Assembly: GCF_041549525.1 (NCBI RefSeq)
Contig: NZ_CP157456.1
Location: 3,534,001-3,598,000 of the forward strand
Direction of reading: 5' to 3'
Source of the DNA: Paenarthrobacter aurescens
GTDB lineage: Bacteria; Actinomycetota; Actinomycetes; Actinomycetales; Micrococcaceae
DNA length: 64,000 bases
The position numbers and the translations under genes are program-made. The first letter of the stretch is position 1. Every line of letters starts with the position of its first letter. Of the stretch, positions 52,552 to 62,477 are shown one piece after another. Under the pieces are notes generated by a model, which was not told the origin of the DNA, did not search any database, and saw only the letters and a program-made list of their open reading frames with translations.

Positions 52552-53463
52552 ATGCAGACCATACTCGGCGCCAATGGCCAGATCGCCGTGGAATTAGCCC
52601 GCGAGCTACACCGCTCATACACCTCCGATCTCCGGCTGGTGAGCCGCAACCCACGCAAGGTGAGCGAGTCCGACGTCGTCATAAGTGCGGACCTGCTCGA
52701 CGCCGGGCAGGCGGCTGCCGCTGTTGAGGGCAGCGACGTTGTGTATTTCACCGCGGGGCTGCCGGCGAAGACTGAACTATGGGAGGCGCAGTTCCCTACG
52801 ATGCTCCGGAACGCGCTGGATGCGACGCGTCAGGCCGGGGCCAAATTCGTCTACTTCGACAACACCTATATGTATCCCCAGGACGATCGCATCCAGACTG
52901 AAGAGACACCGTTCGCTTCCAACGGAAGAAAAGGCAAGGTCCGCGCCGAGATGGCCACCATGGTGCTGGAAGAGATGGCGCGGGGTGACATTCAGGTGCT
53001 CATCGCCCGGGCTCCGGAGTTCTACGGGCCGGGGAGGACGCAGAGTTTCACCAACACCCTGATCATCGAGCCACTTAAGGCGGGCAAGAAGCCCCGCGTC
53101 CCGGTACGCGATGACCGACTCCGCACACTCATTTGGACCCCGGACGCCAGCCGTGCCCTGGCCCTGTTGGGCAACACACCGGACGCGTATGGCCAGACGT
53201 GGCATCTTCCGGTGGCTGAAGAACGGCTGACTTACCGGGAATTCGCCACCATGGCCAGCGAAGCGTTCGGCCAGGAGCCCGGCTACACGGTTGTTCCCCG
53301 ATGGGTCCTCAGCGCGGCCGGGCTATTCTCTGCGCAGGTACGGGAACTGCGGGAACTTCTGCCGCGCTACGAGCACCACAACCGCTTCGACTCCACGAAG
53401 TTCAGCTCGCGATTCCCGGAGTTCGCAGTCACCTCGTATCGCGATGGACTCTCCATCATCTAG
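52552..53463 (+). CDS. NAD-dependent epimerase/dehydratase family protein
   Basis: A 303-residue extended-SDR-like protein from ATG 52552 with an AAAGG site. The Rossmann glycine motif is ILGANGQIAVELARELH, and the catalytic region has VYFDNTYMYPQDD (YxxxK not evident, so it may be an atypical SDR). It resembles NAD(P)-binding proteins induced together with TetR regulators. Substrate unknown. Confidence 0.8.
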   Translation: MQTILGANGQIAVELARELHRSYTSDLRLVSRNPRKVSESDVVISADLLDAGQAAAAVEGSDVVYFTAGLPAKTELWEAQFPTMLRNALDATRQAGAKFVYFDNTYMYPQDDRIQTEETPFASNGRKGKVRAEMATMVLEEMARGDIQVLIARAPEFYGPGRTQSFTNTLIIEPLKAGKKPRVPVRDDRLRTLIWTPDASRALALLGNTPDAYGQTWHLPVAEERLTYREFATMASEAFGQEPGYTVVPRWVLSAAGLFSAQVRELRELLPRYEHHNRFDSTKFSSRFPEFAVTSYRDGLSII

Positions 53464-53506
53464 CAGGCCTAGAACACAGCATCAGGCTCGGGACACCCTG
53501 GACGGG

Positions 53507-54253
53507 CTAACCCTCGAACCACCCCCGCGCCGGGTTGGACACCTCCGGAGCATCACGGAAAACGCCGGGCTGAGCAACCCAACCCACACCGTTGGCGATG
53601 ACTTTCTGGATCTGCGGCTGGTGGTACACCGGGTATTCCTGGTCGCCGGGGCTGAAGTAGAAGATCCGGCCCTTGCCGCGGGAGAACGTCACGCCGGAGC
53701 GGAACACCTCTCCCCCGGTGAATGAGCTGATGAAGATCAGGTCGTCGGGTTCCGGGATGTCGAACAGTTCGCCGTACATTTCCTGCTGCGGAATGACGAT
53801 TGGGCTCTCAATTCCAGCCGCGATCGGGTGTGAAGGCTTCACCGTCCACACGAGTTCGCGTTCGCCTTCATTGCGCCACTTCAGCGAGCACGTGGTGCCC
53901 AACAATCGAGTGAAAATCTTGGCGAAGTGCCCGGAGTGCAGCACCACCAAGCCCATGCCGCCGAGGACGTGGCGCTGCACGCGCTCCACTACTTCGTCGG
54001 AGACCTCCTCGTGAGCAATGTGCCCCCACCAGAGCAGTACGTCGGTTTGCGCCAGGACCTCCTCGGAAAGTCCATGCTCCGGGTCGGCCAAGGTGGCTGT
54101 GGTGATGTCGGAGTCCGGGTAAAAGCCGCGGAGACCTGCGGCGATTGCGCCGTGGATCCCCTCCGGGTACATCTCGCCGATGGTCGCGGGCTCGTTGCGG
54201 GCCTCGTGAACGGCTTCGTTCCAGACAACAATCTTCAATTTGGAATCAGACAT
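53507..54253 (-). CDS. thuA: ThuA-domain protein (sugar metabolism)
   Basis: A 248-residue ThuA-like protein from ATG 54253, one base after the stop of the Gfo/Idh gene. Its fold marks are [41 protein letters not shown] and [16 protein letters not shown]. ThuA is a glutamine-amidotransferase-like protein of trehalose/keto-sugar catabolism. It is the last gene of the sugar operon. Confidence 0.88.
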   Translation of the reverse strand: MSDSKLKIVVWNEAVHEARNEPATIGEMYPEGIHGAIAAGLRGFYPDSDITTATLADPEHGLSEEVLAQTDVLLWWGHIAHEEVSDEVVERVQRHVLGGMGLVVLHSGHFAKIFTRLLGTTCSLKWRNEGERELVWTVKPSHPIAAGIESPIVIPQQEMYGELFDIPEPDDLIFISSFTGGEVFRSGVTFSRGKGRIFYFSPGDQEYPVYHQPQIQKVIANGVGWVAQPGVFRDAPEVSNPARGWFEG

Positions 54254-54254
54254 T

Positions 54255-55358
54255 TCAGAGCACCACTTCACGTTGTTCTAGGGCGGATTTGTAGCAGGCG
54301 TCGAGCACCAGGGCGCGGCTGAGGGCCAGTGACCCGTCATGGCTTCCCCACACAGTTTCGCCACCGCGCACGGCGGCAATGAAATCGTCGACGACGGACT
54401 GGTGGGCTCGCCCGGGTTCGGCCACCACCTCGAAGTCGGCGTTTTCGCCGTCCTTCTCGGTGAAGACGTGAACATCAGCCACCGGGTTCTCGGAGGCGCC
54501 TACTGAGCGCAAGTCCGCTCCGCCGTCGGTCCCGTAAACGGTGAAGTCCATGAGGTCCCGCTCGTCCCGGTACGTGGCCCACCCCGCTTCAAGGATCAAG
54601 GTACCGCCGCCTTCCAAACGGATAAACGCTGATGCGAAGTCTTCCACTTCAAATTTATGGCTGGAATTCGAGGCTGTGTAGCGGGCGTTGCCGCCGAGGC
54701 CGCGCGGGCCAAGTTCGGAGTGGGTGGACGCGGAGACGGCCAGGACTTTCGGCTCGCCGAGGAGGTGCAGCGAGTAGTCCAGCACGTGGACACCGATATC
54801 AGCCAGTGGACCGCCGCCGGCGAGTTCGGGGTTGGTGAACCAGCTGCCCAGCATCGGAATGCCCTGCCTGCGGAGCCAGGATGCTTTGGCGTAGTACGGG
54901 CGACCCAGCGTACCGGCGTCGATCACTTCCTTCAGCGCCTGAATGTCACCGCGGCGGCGGTGATTGAACGCGACGTCCAGCACGCGGCCGGCCTTGCGGG
55001 CTGCGTCCACCATCTGTTGACCCTCGACGGCGTTGCGCGCCAACGGCTTTTCGCTCAGCACGTGCAGTCCCCGCTCGAGCGACGCAATGGCAATGGGCGC
55101 GTGCAGGAACGTGGGCACGGCGACGCTGACGGCGTCGAGACCTTCAAGCTCGATCATGTCTTCCCAGCGGGCGAAGGCATGCGGAATGCTGTATTCCTCC
55201 TTCAGCTGGGCAAGGAGCTCGGCCTCCATGCCTGCGACGGCCACAATTTCGACGCCGGGAATGTTGCTGTATGCCTTGAGGTGCTGCTGGCCGGCCCAAC
55301 CGATGCCCACAACTCCCACCTTGAGGGTTGCGGACGAGGCCTGCTGCTGAATTCTCAC
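54255..55358 (-). CDS. Gfo/Idh/MocA-family sugar oxidoreductase
   Basis: A 367-residue NAD(P)-dependent oxidoreductase. The Rossmann start is [31 protein letters not shown], with [11 protein letters not shown] (Lys of the EKP motif) and the C-terminal beta-sheet domain [15 protein letters not shown]. In ThuA-ThuB systems the ThuB-type partner is such an enzyme, making or using keto-sugars. Confidence 0.9.
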   Translation of the reverse strand: MRIQQQASSATLKVGVVGIGWAGQQHLKAYSNIPGVEIVAVAGMEAELLAQLKEEYSIPHAFARWEDMIELEGLDAVSVAVPTFLHAPIAIASLERGLHVLSEKPLARNAVEGQQMVDAARKAGRVLDVAFNHRRRGDIQALKEVIDAGTLGRPYYAKASWLRRQGIPMLGSWFTNPELAGGGPLADIGVHVLDYSLHLLGEPKVLAVSASTHSELGPRGLGGNARYTASNSSHKFEVEDFASAFIRLEGGGTLILEAGWATYRDERDLMDFTVYGTDGGADLRSVGASENPVADVHVFTEKDGENADFEVVAEPGRAHQSVVDDFIAAVRGGETVWGSHDGSLALSRALVLDACYKSALEQREVVL

Positions 55359-55395
55359 GTTGTTCCTGTTCTTTCTGGGTTTACTAGGTTTGGGG

Positions 55396-56295
55396 TTAGC
55401 CCTTGACGGCGCCGGCCGTCATGCCGGAAACGATGCGCTTCTGGCACACGAGCACCAGGATCACCAGCGGGATGGTGATGATCACCGATGCGGCGCTGAT
55501 GGTGCCCAGGGGTTGGTCGAACTCGCTGGTGCCGCTGAAGAACGCAATCGCGACCGGCACGGGCCGGGCTTCGGGCGAGGTAGTCAGCGTGACGGCCAGA
55601 AGGAATTCGTTCCAGACCGAGATGAACACCAGGATCGCGGTCGTCGCCAAGCCCGGGACGGCCAGCGGCAGGATCACCTTGCGGAAGGCGACAAACGGTG
55701 TGGCGCCGTCCATGTACGCGGATTCCTCCAGCTCACGCGGGATCTCCTTGAAGAACGACGTCAGCGTGTAAATGGCCAACGGCAAAGCGAATGTCAGCTT
55801 CGGGATGATGAGGCCCAGCAAAGTGTCGTACAGGCCGATCTCGCGCCAGATGGAGAACATCGGGGCCGCGATGGCGATGGCCGGGAACGTGGTGACCGAG
55901 AGGATCAGCGTCAGGATCATCGCCTTGCGGCGCATCTTCAGCCGGGCCAGCGCATAGGCGGCGAAGGACGCGAACACCAGCGCCACGGTTGTAGTCACGA
56001 CGGCGATAATCACCGAGTTGCGCAAGGCCAGGAGGAACTCGAGGTTCTGAAAGACCACCAGATAGTTCTCCAGGGTCGGCTGGCTCGGGAAGAGCTCGCC
56101 TTGGGACAGGCTCGCTCCCTTCTTAAGGGAGGTGTTCACCAGCCAGTAGAACGGGATGAGCGAGAAAGCCATGACGGCCACCACGAACACCCATACCAGG
56201 GGGTGCAGTTTCGATTCCCCACGCAAGCGACGCTTAGGTGCCTTGCCCGCAGTGGCGAGTTCCGGCGTCGGGCGTTCTGCAATCAGTGTGCTCAT
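55396..56295 (-). CDS. Sugar ABC transporter permease (MalG-like)
   Basis: A 299-residue permease with six membrane segments, the EAA loop (ELEESAYMDGATPFVAFRKVILPLAVPGL) and the usual C-terminal NEFLLAVTL / VSGMTAGAVKG pattern. ATG 56295 overlaps the upstream permease stop by ATGA. With the MalF-like permease and the binding protein it imports a sugar. No ATPase gene is in the operon, so a shared one (MsiK/MsmK-like) is expected. Confidence 0.92.
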   Translation of the reverse strand: MSTLIAERPTPELATAGKAPKRRLRGESKLHPLVWVFVVAVMAFSLIPFYWLVNTSLKKGASLSQGELFPSQPTLENYLVVFQNLEFLLALRNSVIIAVVTTTVALVFASFAAYALARLKMRRKAMILTLILSVTTFPAIAIAAPMFSIWREIGLYDTLLGLIIPKLTFALPLAIYTLTSFFKEIPRELEESAYMDGATPFVAFRKVILPLAVPGLATTAILVFISVWNEFLLAVTLTTSPEARPVPVAIAFFSGTSEFDQPLGTISAASVIITIPLVILVLVCQKRIVSGMTAGAVKG

Positions 56296-57233
56296 TGTTC
56301 CTCCTTCGCGACGTCGCGGATGTTGCCGCCGGCGAAGCGGACGTAGATGACCGAGACCACCATGACGGTGAGGAAGGTCAGGATGGACAGCGCCGAGCCT
56401 TCGCCCACCAGCCGGTTTTCGCGCAGTTGCGTGTAGGCGAGCATGGACATGGATTCGGTGCCGTTGGCGCCGCGGGTGAGGACGAACGGGAGGTCGAAGA
56501 CGCGTAGGGCGTCCATGGTGCGGAAGATCGCGGCGAGGACGATCGCCGGGCGCAGCAGCGGCAAGGTGATGTTCACGAAGGTCTGCCATTTGCTGGCGCC
56601 GTCGAGCTCCGCGGCCTCGTACGTTTCAGCGGAGATGACCTGCAGGCCGGCCAGGATGATGAGCGCCGCGAAGGGCGTGGTCTTCCAGACGTCGGCCATG
56701 ACGATCACGGCCATCGCGTAGCCGTGCTCACCGAGCCAGACGACGTCGCCGCCCGGCAGGCCCAAGATGGAGAGAACGTTGGTGACCAGGCCCATGTTGG
56801 GCTGGAACATCGTTTGCCAGGTGATGGCGCTGACCACGGTGATGATCGCGTACGGCAGCAGAACCACTGTGCGCAGGACGGCGCGGCCCTTGAACGCGAG
56901 GTTGAGCAGCAACGCCATGGCCGTGCCGAGGATGAGTTCCAAGCTGACGGAGAGACCCGCGAAGAGGAAGGTCTGGCCGAACGCTGCCCACCACTCTTGG
57001 CTTGCCAGGGCGTTGATGTAGTTTTCCAGTCCGACAAAGCGGGACAGGCCGGCGGTGCGGACGCTGTACTGGTTCAGGGAGAGCCAGATCGCGTAGCCGA
57101 TGGGGACCGCCGCAACCAGGGCCATGATCACCAGCGACGGGGCGGTCATGCGGAACGCGAGCTTGCGCTCGGCGCGGTCGCGGCCGCTTGACTTCGCTGG
57201 GCCGCGGCTTGGCGGGATTGTTTTTATGGCCAT
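56292..57233 (-). CDS. Sugar ABC transporter permease (MalF-like)
   Basis: A 313-residue permease with six membrane segments. The EAA-type loop is AAELDGASKWQTFVNITLPLLRPAIV. The cytoplasmic N-terminus is basic and Ser-rich. It is coupled to MalG-like and binding-protein genes. Confidence 0.92.
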   Translation of the reverse strand: MAIKTIPPSRGPAKSSGRDRAERKLAFRMTAPSLVIMALVAAVPIGYAIWLSLNQYSVRTAGLSRFVGLENYINALASQEWWAAFGQTFLFAGLSVSLELILGTAMALLLNLAFKGRAVLRTVVLLPYAIITVVSAITWQTMFQPNMGLVTNVLSILGLPGGDVVWLGEHGYAMAVIVMADVWKTTPFAALIILAGLQVISAETYEAAELDGASKWQTFVNITLPLLRPAIVLAAIFRTMDALRVFDLPFVLTRGANGTESMSMLAYTQLRENRLVGEGSALSILTFLTVMVVSVIYVRFAGGNIRDVAKEEQ

Positions 57234-57235
57234 GA

Positions 57236-58549
57236 CTAGAAGCTCGCCTTGGCGGTGGTGATTTCCTCGGCCATCTTCTGCACGGCTTCCTCAGTGGTGG
57301 CGGTGCCGGAGAGGACGGCGTAGACGTTCTTGTAGATCGCCTGCGAGATCTGCGGGTAGACCGGCGAGATCGGGCGCGGCTTGGCACCCTTCACTGAGGC
57401 GAGGAGTTCCGTGGCGAACGGCATCTTCTGGAGCACCGCGGCGTCAGAGTAGGCAGCTTCGTTTACGGGTGCCTGGGAGTAGTCCATGGCCACGTGCTTC
57501 TGCCAGTCCGGGGTGGTGGCGAAGTCGATGAACGCGACAGCTCCAGCCTGGTTGGTGGAGTGGGCCGAGATCGCCAGGTTCCAGCCGCCCAGCACGCCGG
57601 AGGCCTTGCCGCCTTCCCACGCCGGCAGCGGCGCGACCGCGAAGCTGGACGCCAGCGGTGTCGCGTTCAACAACCGGTACACGTGCGGCCAGTTGCGCTG
57701 GTATCCGAAGTCTCCGGACTCGTAGGCCAGGCGGGCCGGGTCTTCGTTGTAGGTGAGGACGGCGCGGTCGGCTGAGCCGTTCTTGAGGCCGTCGCTCATG
57801 AAGTTCAGGACGTCGCGGGTTTCCTTGGAGTCGATCTTGACGTCGCCCTGTTCGTTGAGCACTTCGCCGCCTGCGCTGTAGAGCATTTCGAGGAAGTTCA
57901 CTGTGAGGCCCTCGTACTGCTTGCCCTGGTAGACAAAGCCGTTGCCGGGAGCCTTGGCGGCTTCCGCGTAGAGCTGCTGCCAGGACTCGGGCTTGGCCAC
58001 TTTGTCCTTCTGGTAGTAGATCAATCCGGCGTTGGTGAAGAACGGCGAGCCCCAGTACTTGTCCTGGTACTTGGTGGTTTCCACAGTGGAGGGAATGAGC
58101 CGATCCTTGTTGGCCTCCACCAGTTTGGTCTGGTCCAGCAGCCAGCCCTGGGAGGCAAACTCGGAGGTCCAGATCACGTCCGTGATGAAGAGGTCGCACT
58201 CCGTGGACTTGCCCTCGAGCCGCTGCACAATCTGCGTGCGGGCTTCATCCGTGGTGGCGCCGATCTCCGTGTACTTGGCCGTGACCTTGCCGTTCGCTTT
58301 GGTGAACGCTTCCGCGGTGCCCTTGTAGATGCCGCTCGCGTCCTTGACGCCGCAGATGTTCACGGAACCGCTGGCATTAGCTCCCGACGCCGGATCGGCA
58401 GCTGCCGCTTGTTCCGCACCTTGGGGTGCTGCTCCCCCGCCGCACGCGGTAAGGAGGAGGGCTGCTGCTACTGCTGTTGCGGCTCCGAGGCCCTTGCGGT
58501 TTCGGGTGGCTTTGTTCTGGAGCGGGAGAGCAGGTCGGTTCAAGTCCAC
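57236..58549 (-). CDS. Extracellular sugar-binding lipoprotein
   Basis: A 437-residue binding protein from GTG 58549 (AAAGGAG site). The start has a lipoprotein signal (GLGAATAVAAALLLTACGGG, lipobox LTAC). The mature protein resembles MalE-like family 1 binding proteins (LEGKSTECDLFITDVIWTSEFASQGWLLDQTK; RNWPHVYRLLNATPLASSFAVAPLPAWEGG). It is downstream of LacI with two operators in between. Confidence 0.9.
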   Translation of the reverse strand: MDLNRPALPLQNKATRNRKGLGAATAVAAALLLTACGGGAAPQGAEQAAAADPASGANASGSVNICGVKDASGIYKGTAEAFTKANGKVTAKYTEIGATTDEARTQIVQRLEGKSTECDLFITDVIWTSEFASQGWLLDQTKLVEANKDRLIPSTVETTKYQDKYWGSPFFTNAGLIYYQKDKVAKPESWQQLYAEAAKAPGNGFVYQGKQYEGLTVNFLEMLYSAGGEVLNEQGDVKIDSKETRDVLNFMSDGLKNGSADRAVLTYNEDPARLAYESGDFGYQRNWPHVYRLLNATPLASSFAVAPLPAWEGGKASGVLGGWNLAISAHSTNQAGAVAFIDFATTPDWQKHVAMDYSQAPVNEAAYSDAAVLQKMPFATELLASVKGAKPRPISPVYPQISQAIYKNVYAVLSGTATTEEAVQKMAEEITTAKASF

Positions 58550-58650
58550 AAGTGGCTCCTTTGGGGTCTGTGGCGGGTGGCGTTCAGTGCGCGATTTGGC
58601 TGTCCCGCGCGCTGAGGGTGGCTTCGTTGCCGGTTGTTCTTTTTGGTTCG

Positions 58651-58664
58651 TGGAATCGATTCCA
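58651..58664. promoter_or_regulatory. LacI operator 1 (TGGAATCGATTCCA)
   Basis: A perfect 14-bp palindrome between the LacI gene and the binding-protein gene. Identical copy at 58696-58709, 45 bp away. The sequence fits a LacI/GalR-type operator. Confidence 0.85.
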
Positions 58665-58695
58665 AACTTGATCAAAAGAATCGGCCTTGCGGCCG

Positions 58696-58709
58696 TGGAA
58701 TCGATTCCA
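58696..58709. promoter_or_regulatory. LacI operator 2 (TGGAATCGATTCCA)
   Basis: A second identical perfect palindrome. Two sites 45 bp centre to centre (about four helical turns) allow cooperative or looped repression of the sugar operon. Confidence 0.85.
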
Positions 58710-58749
58710 AAGTAGTGTGACAGGGACCACTGAAGGCTGTCAACCCTCT

Positions 58750-59745
58750 TTATTTCGTGGAGTCTCGAATGACGAGTTCGTGCGGGAGGAAGGCTCTTCC
58801 CTTGCGATGTGAGCCCTCGACGGTCATTCGTTCGAGGAGTTCAGCGAAGGCCACGAGGCCCATTTCGTACGCCGGCTGGCGGACCGTGGTTAGCTCCGGG
58901 ACGCACATTTCCGCCTGGGCCGAGTCATCGAAACCGGCCACGGCAATGTCCTCCGGCACCCTTAAGCCCGCGTCCGTGATTTCCCGAACGCAGCCCGCGG
59001 CGACCACGTCGGTTCCGCAGAAGATCGCGTCCGGGAGGTCCCTTGTTTCGAGGAGCTTCTTCGTGAGATCACGGCCAGCATGGAATCCGAAGTTGCCTTC
59101 GCCGAACAGGACTTGGTCTTCCTTTAAGCCCGCTTCCTTGAGCGCTTGGCGGAACCCTTCTTCGCGCAACCGGCCCGAGCGAGCTCCCCTGTGGGCGAGC
59201 ATGGCCAGCTTCTTAGCACCGGTGTTGATCAGGTGTTTGGTGATGTCGTAGGCGGCCTGGCGGTCGTCGATCGACACCCCGAATGCTGCCTCGGCGTCGA
59301 CGATTTCACAGACCTGGACGACGCTCATCTGCTCGGCAACGGTGTTTACGTCGTCGTCCGGCATCGTTGGTGAGAAGATCACCAGTCCGTCCACGGAGCC
59401 GTTCCTCAGCATGTCCACGAGCTGCTGCTCGCGATCCAGATCGCCGTCGGTTGCCGCGATGAGGCTGACGTACCCCGAGTCCGCTGCAGCGTCGCCGACA
59501 CCGCGGAAGACTTCACTGATCACCAACGAGTCCAGGTTTTTAGCGAGGGCGAGGACACGCATTGTGCGGTCTCTTCTTAGGTCTCGCGCCGAGGCCAGAG
59601 GACGATAGCTGAGCTGCTTTATGGCGGCGTTGACCTTTTCCTTGGCCGCCTCACTGACAGCAGGGCTCCCGTTCAAAACGCGCGAAACCGTCCCCACGGA
59701 CACACCCGCCGTTCGGGCGACGTCCTGAACTGTCGGCCGAGCCAT
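58750..59745 (-). CDS. LacI-family transcriptional regulator
   Basis: A 331-residue repressor. The HTH and hinge are PTVQDVARTAGVSVGTVSRVLNGSPAVSEAAKEKVNAAIKQLSYRP, and the sugar-binding domain follows (VLALAKNLDSLVISEVF; DAIFCGTDVVAAGCVREITDAGLRVPEDIAVAGFDD). It lies upstream of the binding-protein operon on the same strand and probably controls it through the TGGAATCGATTCCA pair. Confidence 0.93.
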   Translation of the reverse strand: MARPTVQDVARTAGVSVGTVSRVLNGSPAVSEAAKEKVNAAIKQLSYRPLASARDLRRDRTMRVLALAKNLDSLVISEVFRGVGDAAADSGYVSLIAATDGDLDREQQLVDMLRNGSVDGLVIFSPTMPDDDVNTVAEQMSVVQVCEIVDAEAAFGVSIDDRQAAYDITKHLINTGAKKLAMLAHRGARSGRLREEGFRQALKEAGLKEDQVLFGEGNFGFHAGRDLTKKLLETRDLPDAIFCGTDVVAAGCVREITDAGLRVPEDIAVAGFDDSAQAEMCVPELTTVRQPAYEMGLVAFAELLERMTVEGSHRKGRAFLPHELVIRDSTK

Positions 59746-59901
59746 TCGATTGTCCTTCCGCGGATGGCGCCTGCCGCCATACTTCTGCCATACCCACCGG
59801 CGCTCCTCAGCTTAGCCGGAGTATGGAAACCGACCAGGACTGACGACCGGTCACAGTTCCACCGCTGGTGGGATCGCCGAAAGCAGCCTATGAGTACCAA
59901 C

Positions 59902-59936
59902 CTATTGATTGGCTCGGGCCGCGCCAATCAATAGGC
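59902..59936. terminator. Stem-loop at the edge of the foreign-looking region
   Basis: A perfect 13-bp stem (59902-59914 with 59924-59936, 9-nt loop). It lies upstream of the LacI gene and marks where gene-poor sequence begins. It could be a terminator for a lost gene or a recombination site. Confidence 0.55.
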
Positions 59937-60740
59937 GTCATCACGAGTGAACATGCTCCCAATGTCTCGCTAAAGGCGTGAACTCATCCACATTAAGAAA
60001 GTCACAATGAGGAAGCTTGCTTGGAAGTCACAAACCCCGGTACAGAATCTTACGGATTCACCGAGGCCTTACGAGAGGCGTCGCGTTAAAGGATACTTTC
60101 GCGGGATGGCATTGGCCACGGGCGCCTGCGGTCTATGCGAGTTGCCGGAGGTCCGGAGTCAGCTGCCCCACACAGCGAATGGCTATCAGCAGAACAGAGC
60201 CGGCGTGGTGAAAGTCAGCAAACTCCGGGTCTAGGTCGAGCTCTCGAAACCATTGCCCAGATAGATACGCGTCAAGCCCGCGACGTCACGGGCTAACATC
60301 GCCCTGACCGGGGTAGTTCAAGTCTCCTGGGGCGGCAACAAGATCCATGTCGTACCAGCCCCAGCCGGCCTGGACCCTGCTGCTTCAGGCACCAGTCCCT
60401 TGGTCCGCAGCAACGACGGCGGCTTGCTCTTACGCGCGGGCATCGGTTGCTCCGACATCCGAAGAATCAGGGAGAAGCCAGACCGGATCAGCTTCTCATC
60501 GTCAACAAGTACTATCCGAAGCTTGCCGGGCCTCGGAGACGCGTTGAACGGCCGCGTTCGCCAAGCCTTATAGTGGGCCGGCCGAAAACGGACTGTCGAC
60601 GGCATAAACGTCACCTCCATGCATATGAAGGCGCCACGCCTGTCCCTAAGGTATGTTACGTCCCAAGTAAGAGATGGGCGACTGCGGATATGGTCCGACC
60701 GATCCATTGAATGGATATGTACAAGACAAGGTGGAGCGCA
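59937..60740. other. Gene-poor stretch with a broken gene
   Basis: About 800 bases in which the only recognisable coding trace is a response-regulator fragment (60441-60545). Short open frames elsewhere show no RBS or protein-like composition. No tRNA or integrase was seen. Together with the neighbouring TIR-like and helicase genes this looks like a site of insertion and decay. Confidence 0.5.
60441..60545 (-). pseudogene. Fragment of a response regulator (receiver domain start)
   Basis: On the minus strand the sequence reads GKLRIVLVDDEKLIRSGFSLILRMSE, which is the first strand and phospho-acceptor DD region of a NarL-type response regulator, then loses the family pattern (QPMPARK...). No start or rest of the gene is present, so it is a gene remnant. 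Confidence 0.65.
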
Positions 60741-61568
60741 ATGGCAAACACGGTGGGTTCTGACCGAGACAAAAGGAAAATCTTTGTGGTGCACGGCCGG
60801 GACCTTGCTCTACGCGATCAGTTGATAGGTTTTCTGCGCTACATTGACACTTCCCCCATAGGTTGGACTGAGGCTCGCTTCAAGACAGGCCGCCCCTCAC
60901 CGACAACGCTTGAAATCGTAACCACCGGCCTCAAACTTGCCCAAGCAGTTATCGTCCTGTTCAGCCCGGACGACGAGGCGAAATTGAAAGACGAATATTT
61001 GGCGCCTCATGATGGACCAGACGAGCGGCAGCTGACGGGTCAACCCAGACAGAACGTTCTCCTCGAAGCAGGTATGGCGTGGGCTATAGCACCCGAGCGC
61101 ACAGTGATGGTCCGCGCTGGTCATCCACGTCACATCTCCGACATCGACGGTATTAACTGGATCAACCTCAATAACGACTTTGACAGTCGGAGGAGCTTGG
61201 TCGACGCACTAATTAATGCCGAAGTAGACGTCAATGATCGGCTCGACTTGCTTCATCCAGCCAGTGGTAGATTTGACTCAAAAGCAAAACACCCGCAAAT
61301 TAATTTCGTCTGGGCTTTCAGTTGGCAAAAGAACATGGGCAGATTAGTTTACCGCGGCATTCAGCCGATAACTGACATTCGTGTCCGTTACCACGCTCAC
61401 GGAGCAAACCATCCCATAGAACAGGAAAGATTAGAACCAGGTGAAAGTATTTCATTACCGCACTTTATTCGTGAAAAGCTGGGTGATGATGTCGAGGAAG
61501 ACGTTTGGATTTCTTGGTCTGATTCATCCGGACAAGTCCAATATGATTCGGTCAGAGGAACCGTCTAG
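60741..61568 (+). CDS. TIR-like domain protein (predicted nucleotide-binding, defence-type)
   Basis: A 275-residue protein from ATG 60741 with a GGTGGAG site. The N-terminal ~140 residues match the TIR-like nucleotide-binding family (PF10137-type): KIFVVHGRDLALRDQLIGFLRYIDTSP, AVIVLFSPDDEAKL, and RQNVLLEAGMAWAIAPERTVMVRAG with the Glu (LLEAG) expected for NAD cleavage. The C-terminal ~100 residues are a beta-rich domain of unknown role (VYRGIQPITDIRVRYHAHG). Such TIR-like proteins serve as effectors in anti-phage systems. No CD-NTase or Argonaute partner is nearby, but a helicase gene follows. Confidence 0.75.
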   Translation: MANTVGSDRDKRKIFVVHGRDLALRDQLIGFLRYIDTSPIGWTEARFKTGRPSPTTLEIVTTGLKLAQAVIVLFSPDDEAKLKDEYLAPHDGPDERQLTGQPRQNVLLEAGMAWAIAPERTVMVRAGHPRHISDIDGINWINLNNDFDSRRSLVDALINAEVDVNDRLDLLHPASGRFDSKAKHPQINFVWAFSWQKNMGRLVYRGIQPITDIRVRYHAHGANHPIEQERLEPGESISLPHFIREKLGDDVEEDVWISWSDSSGQVQYDSVRGTV

Positions 61569-61929
61569 AAGAGTCGAGGGTACAGCGTCCACGTCCGTGT
61601 CGCTCACGTCCTGACTAAAAGGGGTACCGGGGGTGTTATCCATCCGAAGCATGGAGCACCCTTGCTCAGACGATTGGCTAGGGCGTAACCGTAGACGCTG
61701 GCCCGGCTGTCCCACATCGGCGAGGCACTCGTGGTTACCACACAAGGCAGCGCCCATGATTTCTATCGCTGCAAAATCGAAGAGCAAGAGTAAAACGCTT
61801 CCGGTCCTCAACGACTCCGCAGCCGCTCGCGCTGTGCCGTAAGAAGATCCCGGTCGTTAAGACATCCACGACCAGAGTATCTTGCTTAAGTTCTTGGCAC
61901 GAGTCGTGAACTCCGGTGCCTAGCACCAC

Positions 61930-62229
61930 GTGCGCTCGACTACAACTGGGAAATCTCGTACCGTGATGTTCGTGACGACAACTTCTAATATGCGCATCAT
62001 ATGGGTACGACGCGATGGTAGTCAGACTCTGCCAGATTCGGCTTTACGCAGACGTGTAGGAGTCGAAGACAATGCCGTCGAAGTCGAGACGAAGACCGTT
62101 GGCAGGTGGGGCGATGTCTCCATTGCCGCGGGCGCCCGCGATGAGTTTGGTTCGGTTCTCCCCCTGCTGATCTTGGGATACGAGGTGCTCCCGCCCGAAG
62201 GTAAGGTCTTTCTGCTGGAAAATCACTAA
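61930..62229 (+). CDS. Possible small hypothetical protein
   Basis: An open frame (99 residues from ATG 61930; the ATG at 61966 gives 87) with a plausible protein-like sequence (NMRIIWVRRDGSQTLPDSALRRRVGVEDNAVEVETKTVG). No ribosome site is clear. It lies between the TIR-like gene and the helicase, so it may belong to the same locus. No family recognised. Confidence 0.35.
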   Translation: MRSTTTGKSRTVMFVTTTSNMRIIWVRRDGSQTLPDSALRRRVGVEDNAVEVETKTVGRWGDVSIAAGARDEFGSVLPLLILGYEVLPPEGKVFLLENH

Positions 62230-62477
62230 TCACCCGGTTCATCCCGCTCACACGCCTTCGGACAAGAGGCCCGTACGGACGAATCCGACGTTTCCGCAGC
62301 TCACGTCTGGTTTTTGTCGAACAGCAATGTCTTCGCATCGTCGGCTGGAACTCGCACCGGGATCCCTTGCAACTGTAGGTTTTGTGCATCTTTATGCATG
62401 ATTCTCCTAGTTAGGCTGGCAGGGAGTGGAAACGAGTGCCCGAAGCAAGGTGCACTCGACCAGATAAGATTTCACGC

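Noticed and set aside
60001..60240. A 75-codon open frame from 60007 in the gene-poor stretch
   Set aside because: No ribosome site, unlikely protein-like sequence, and no recognised motif; treated as chance.
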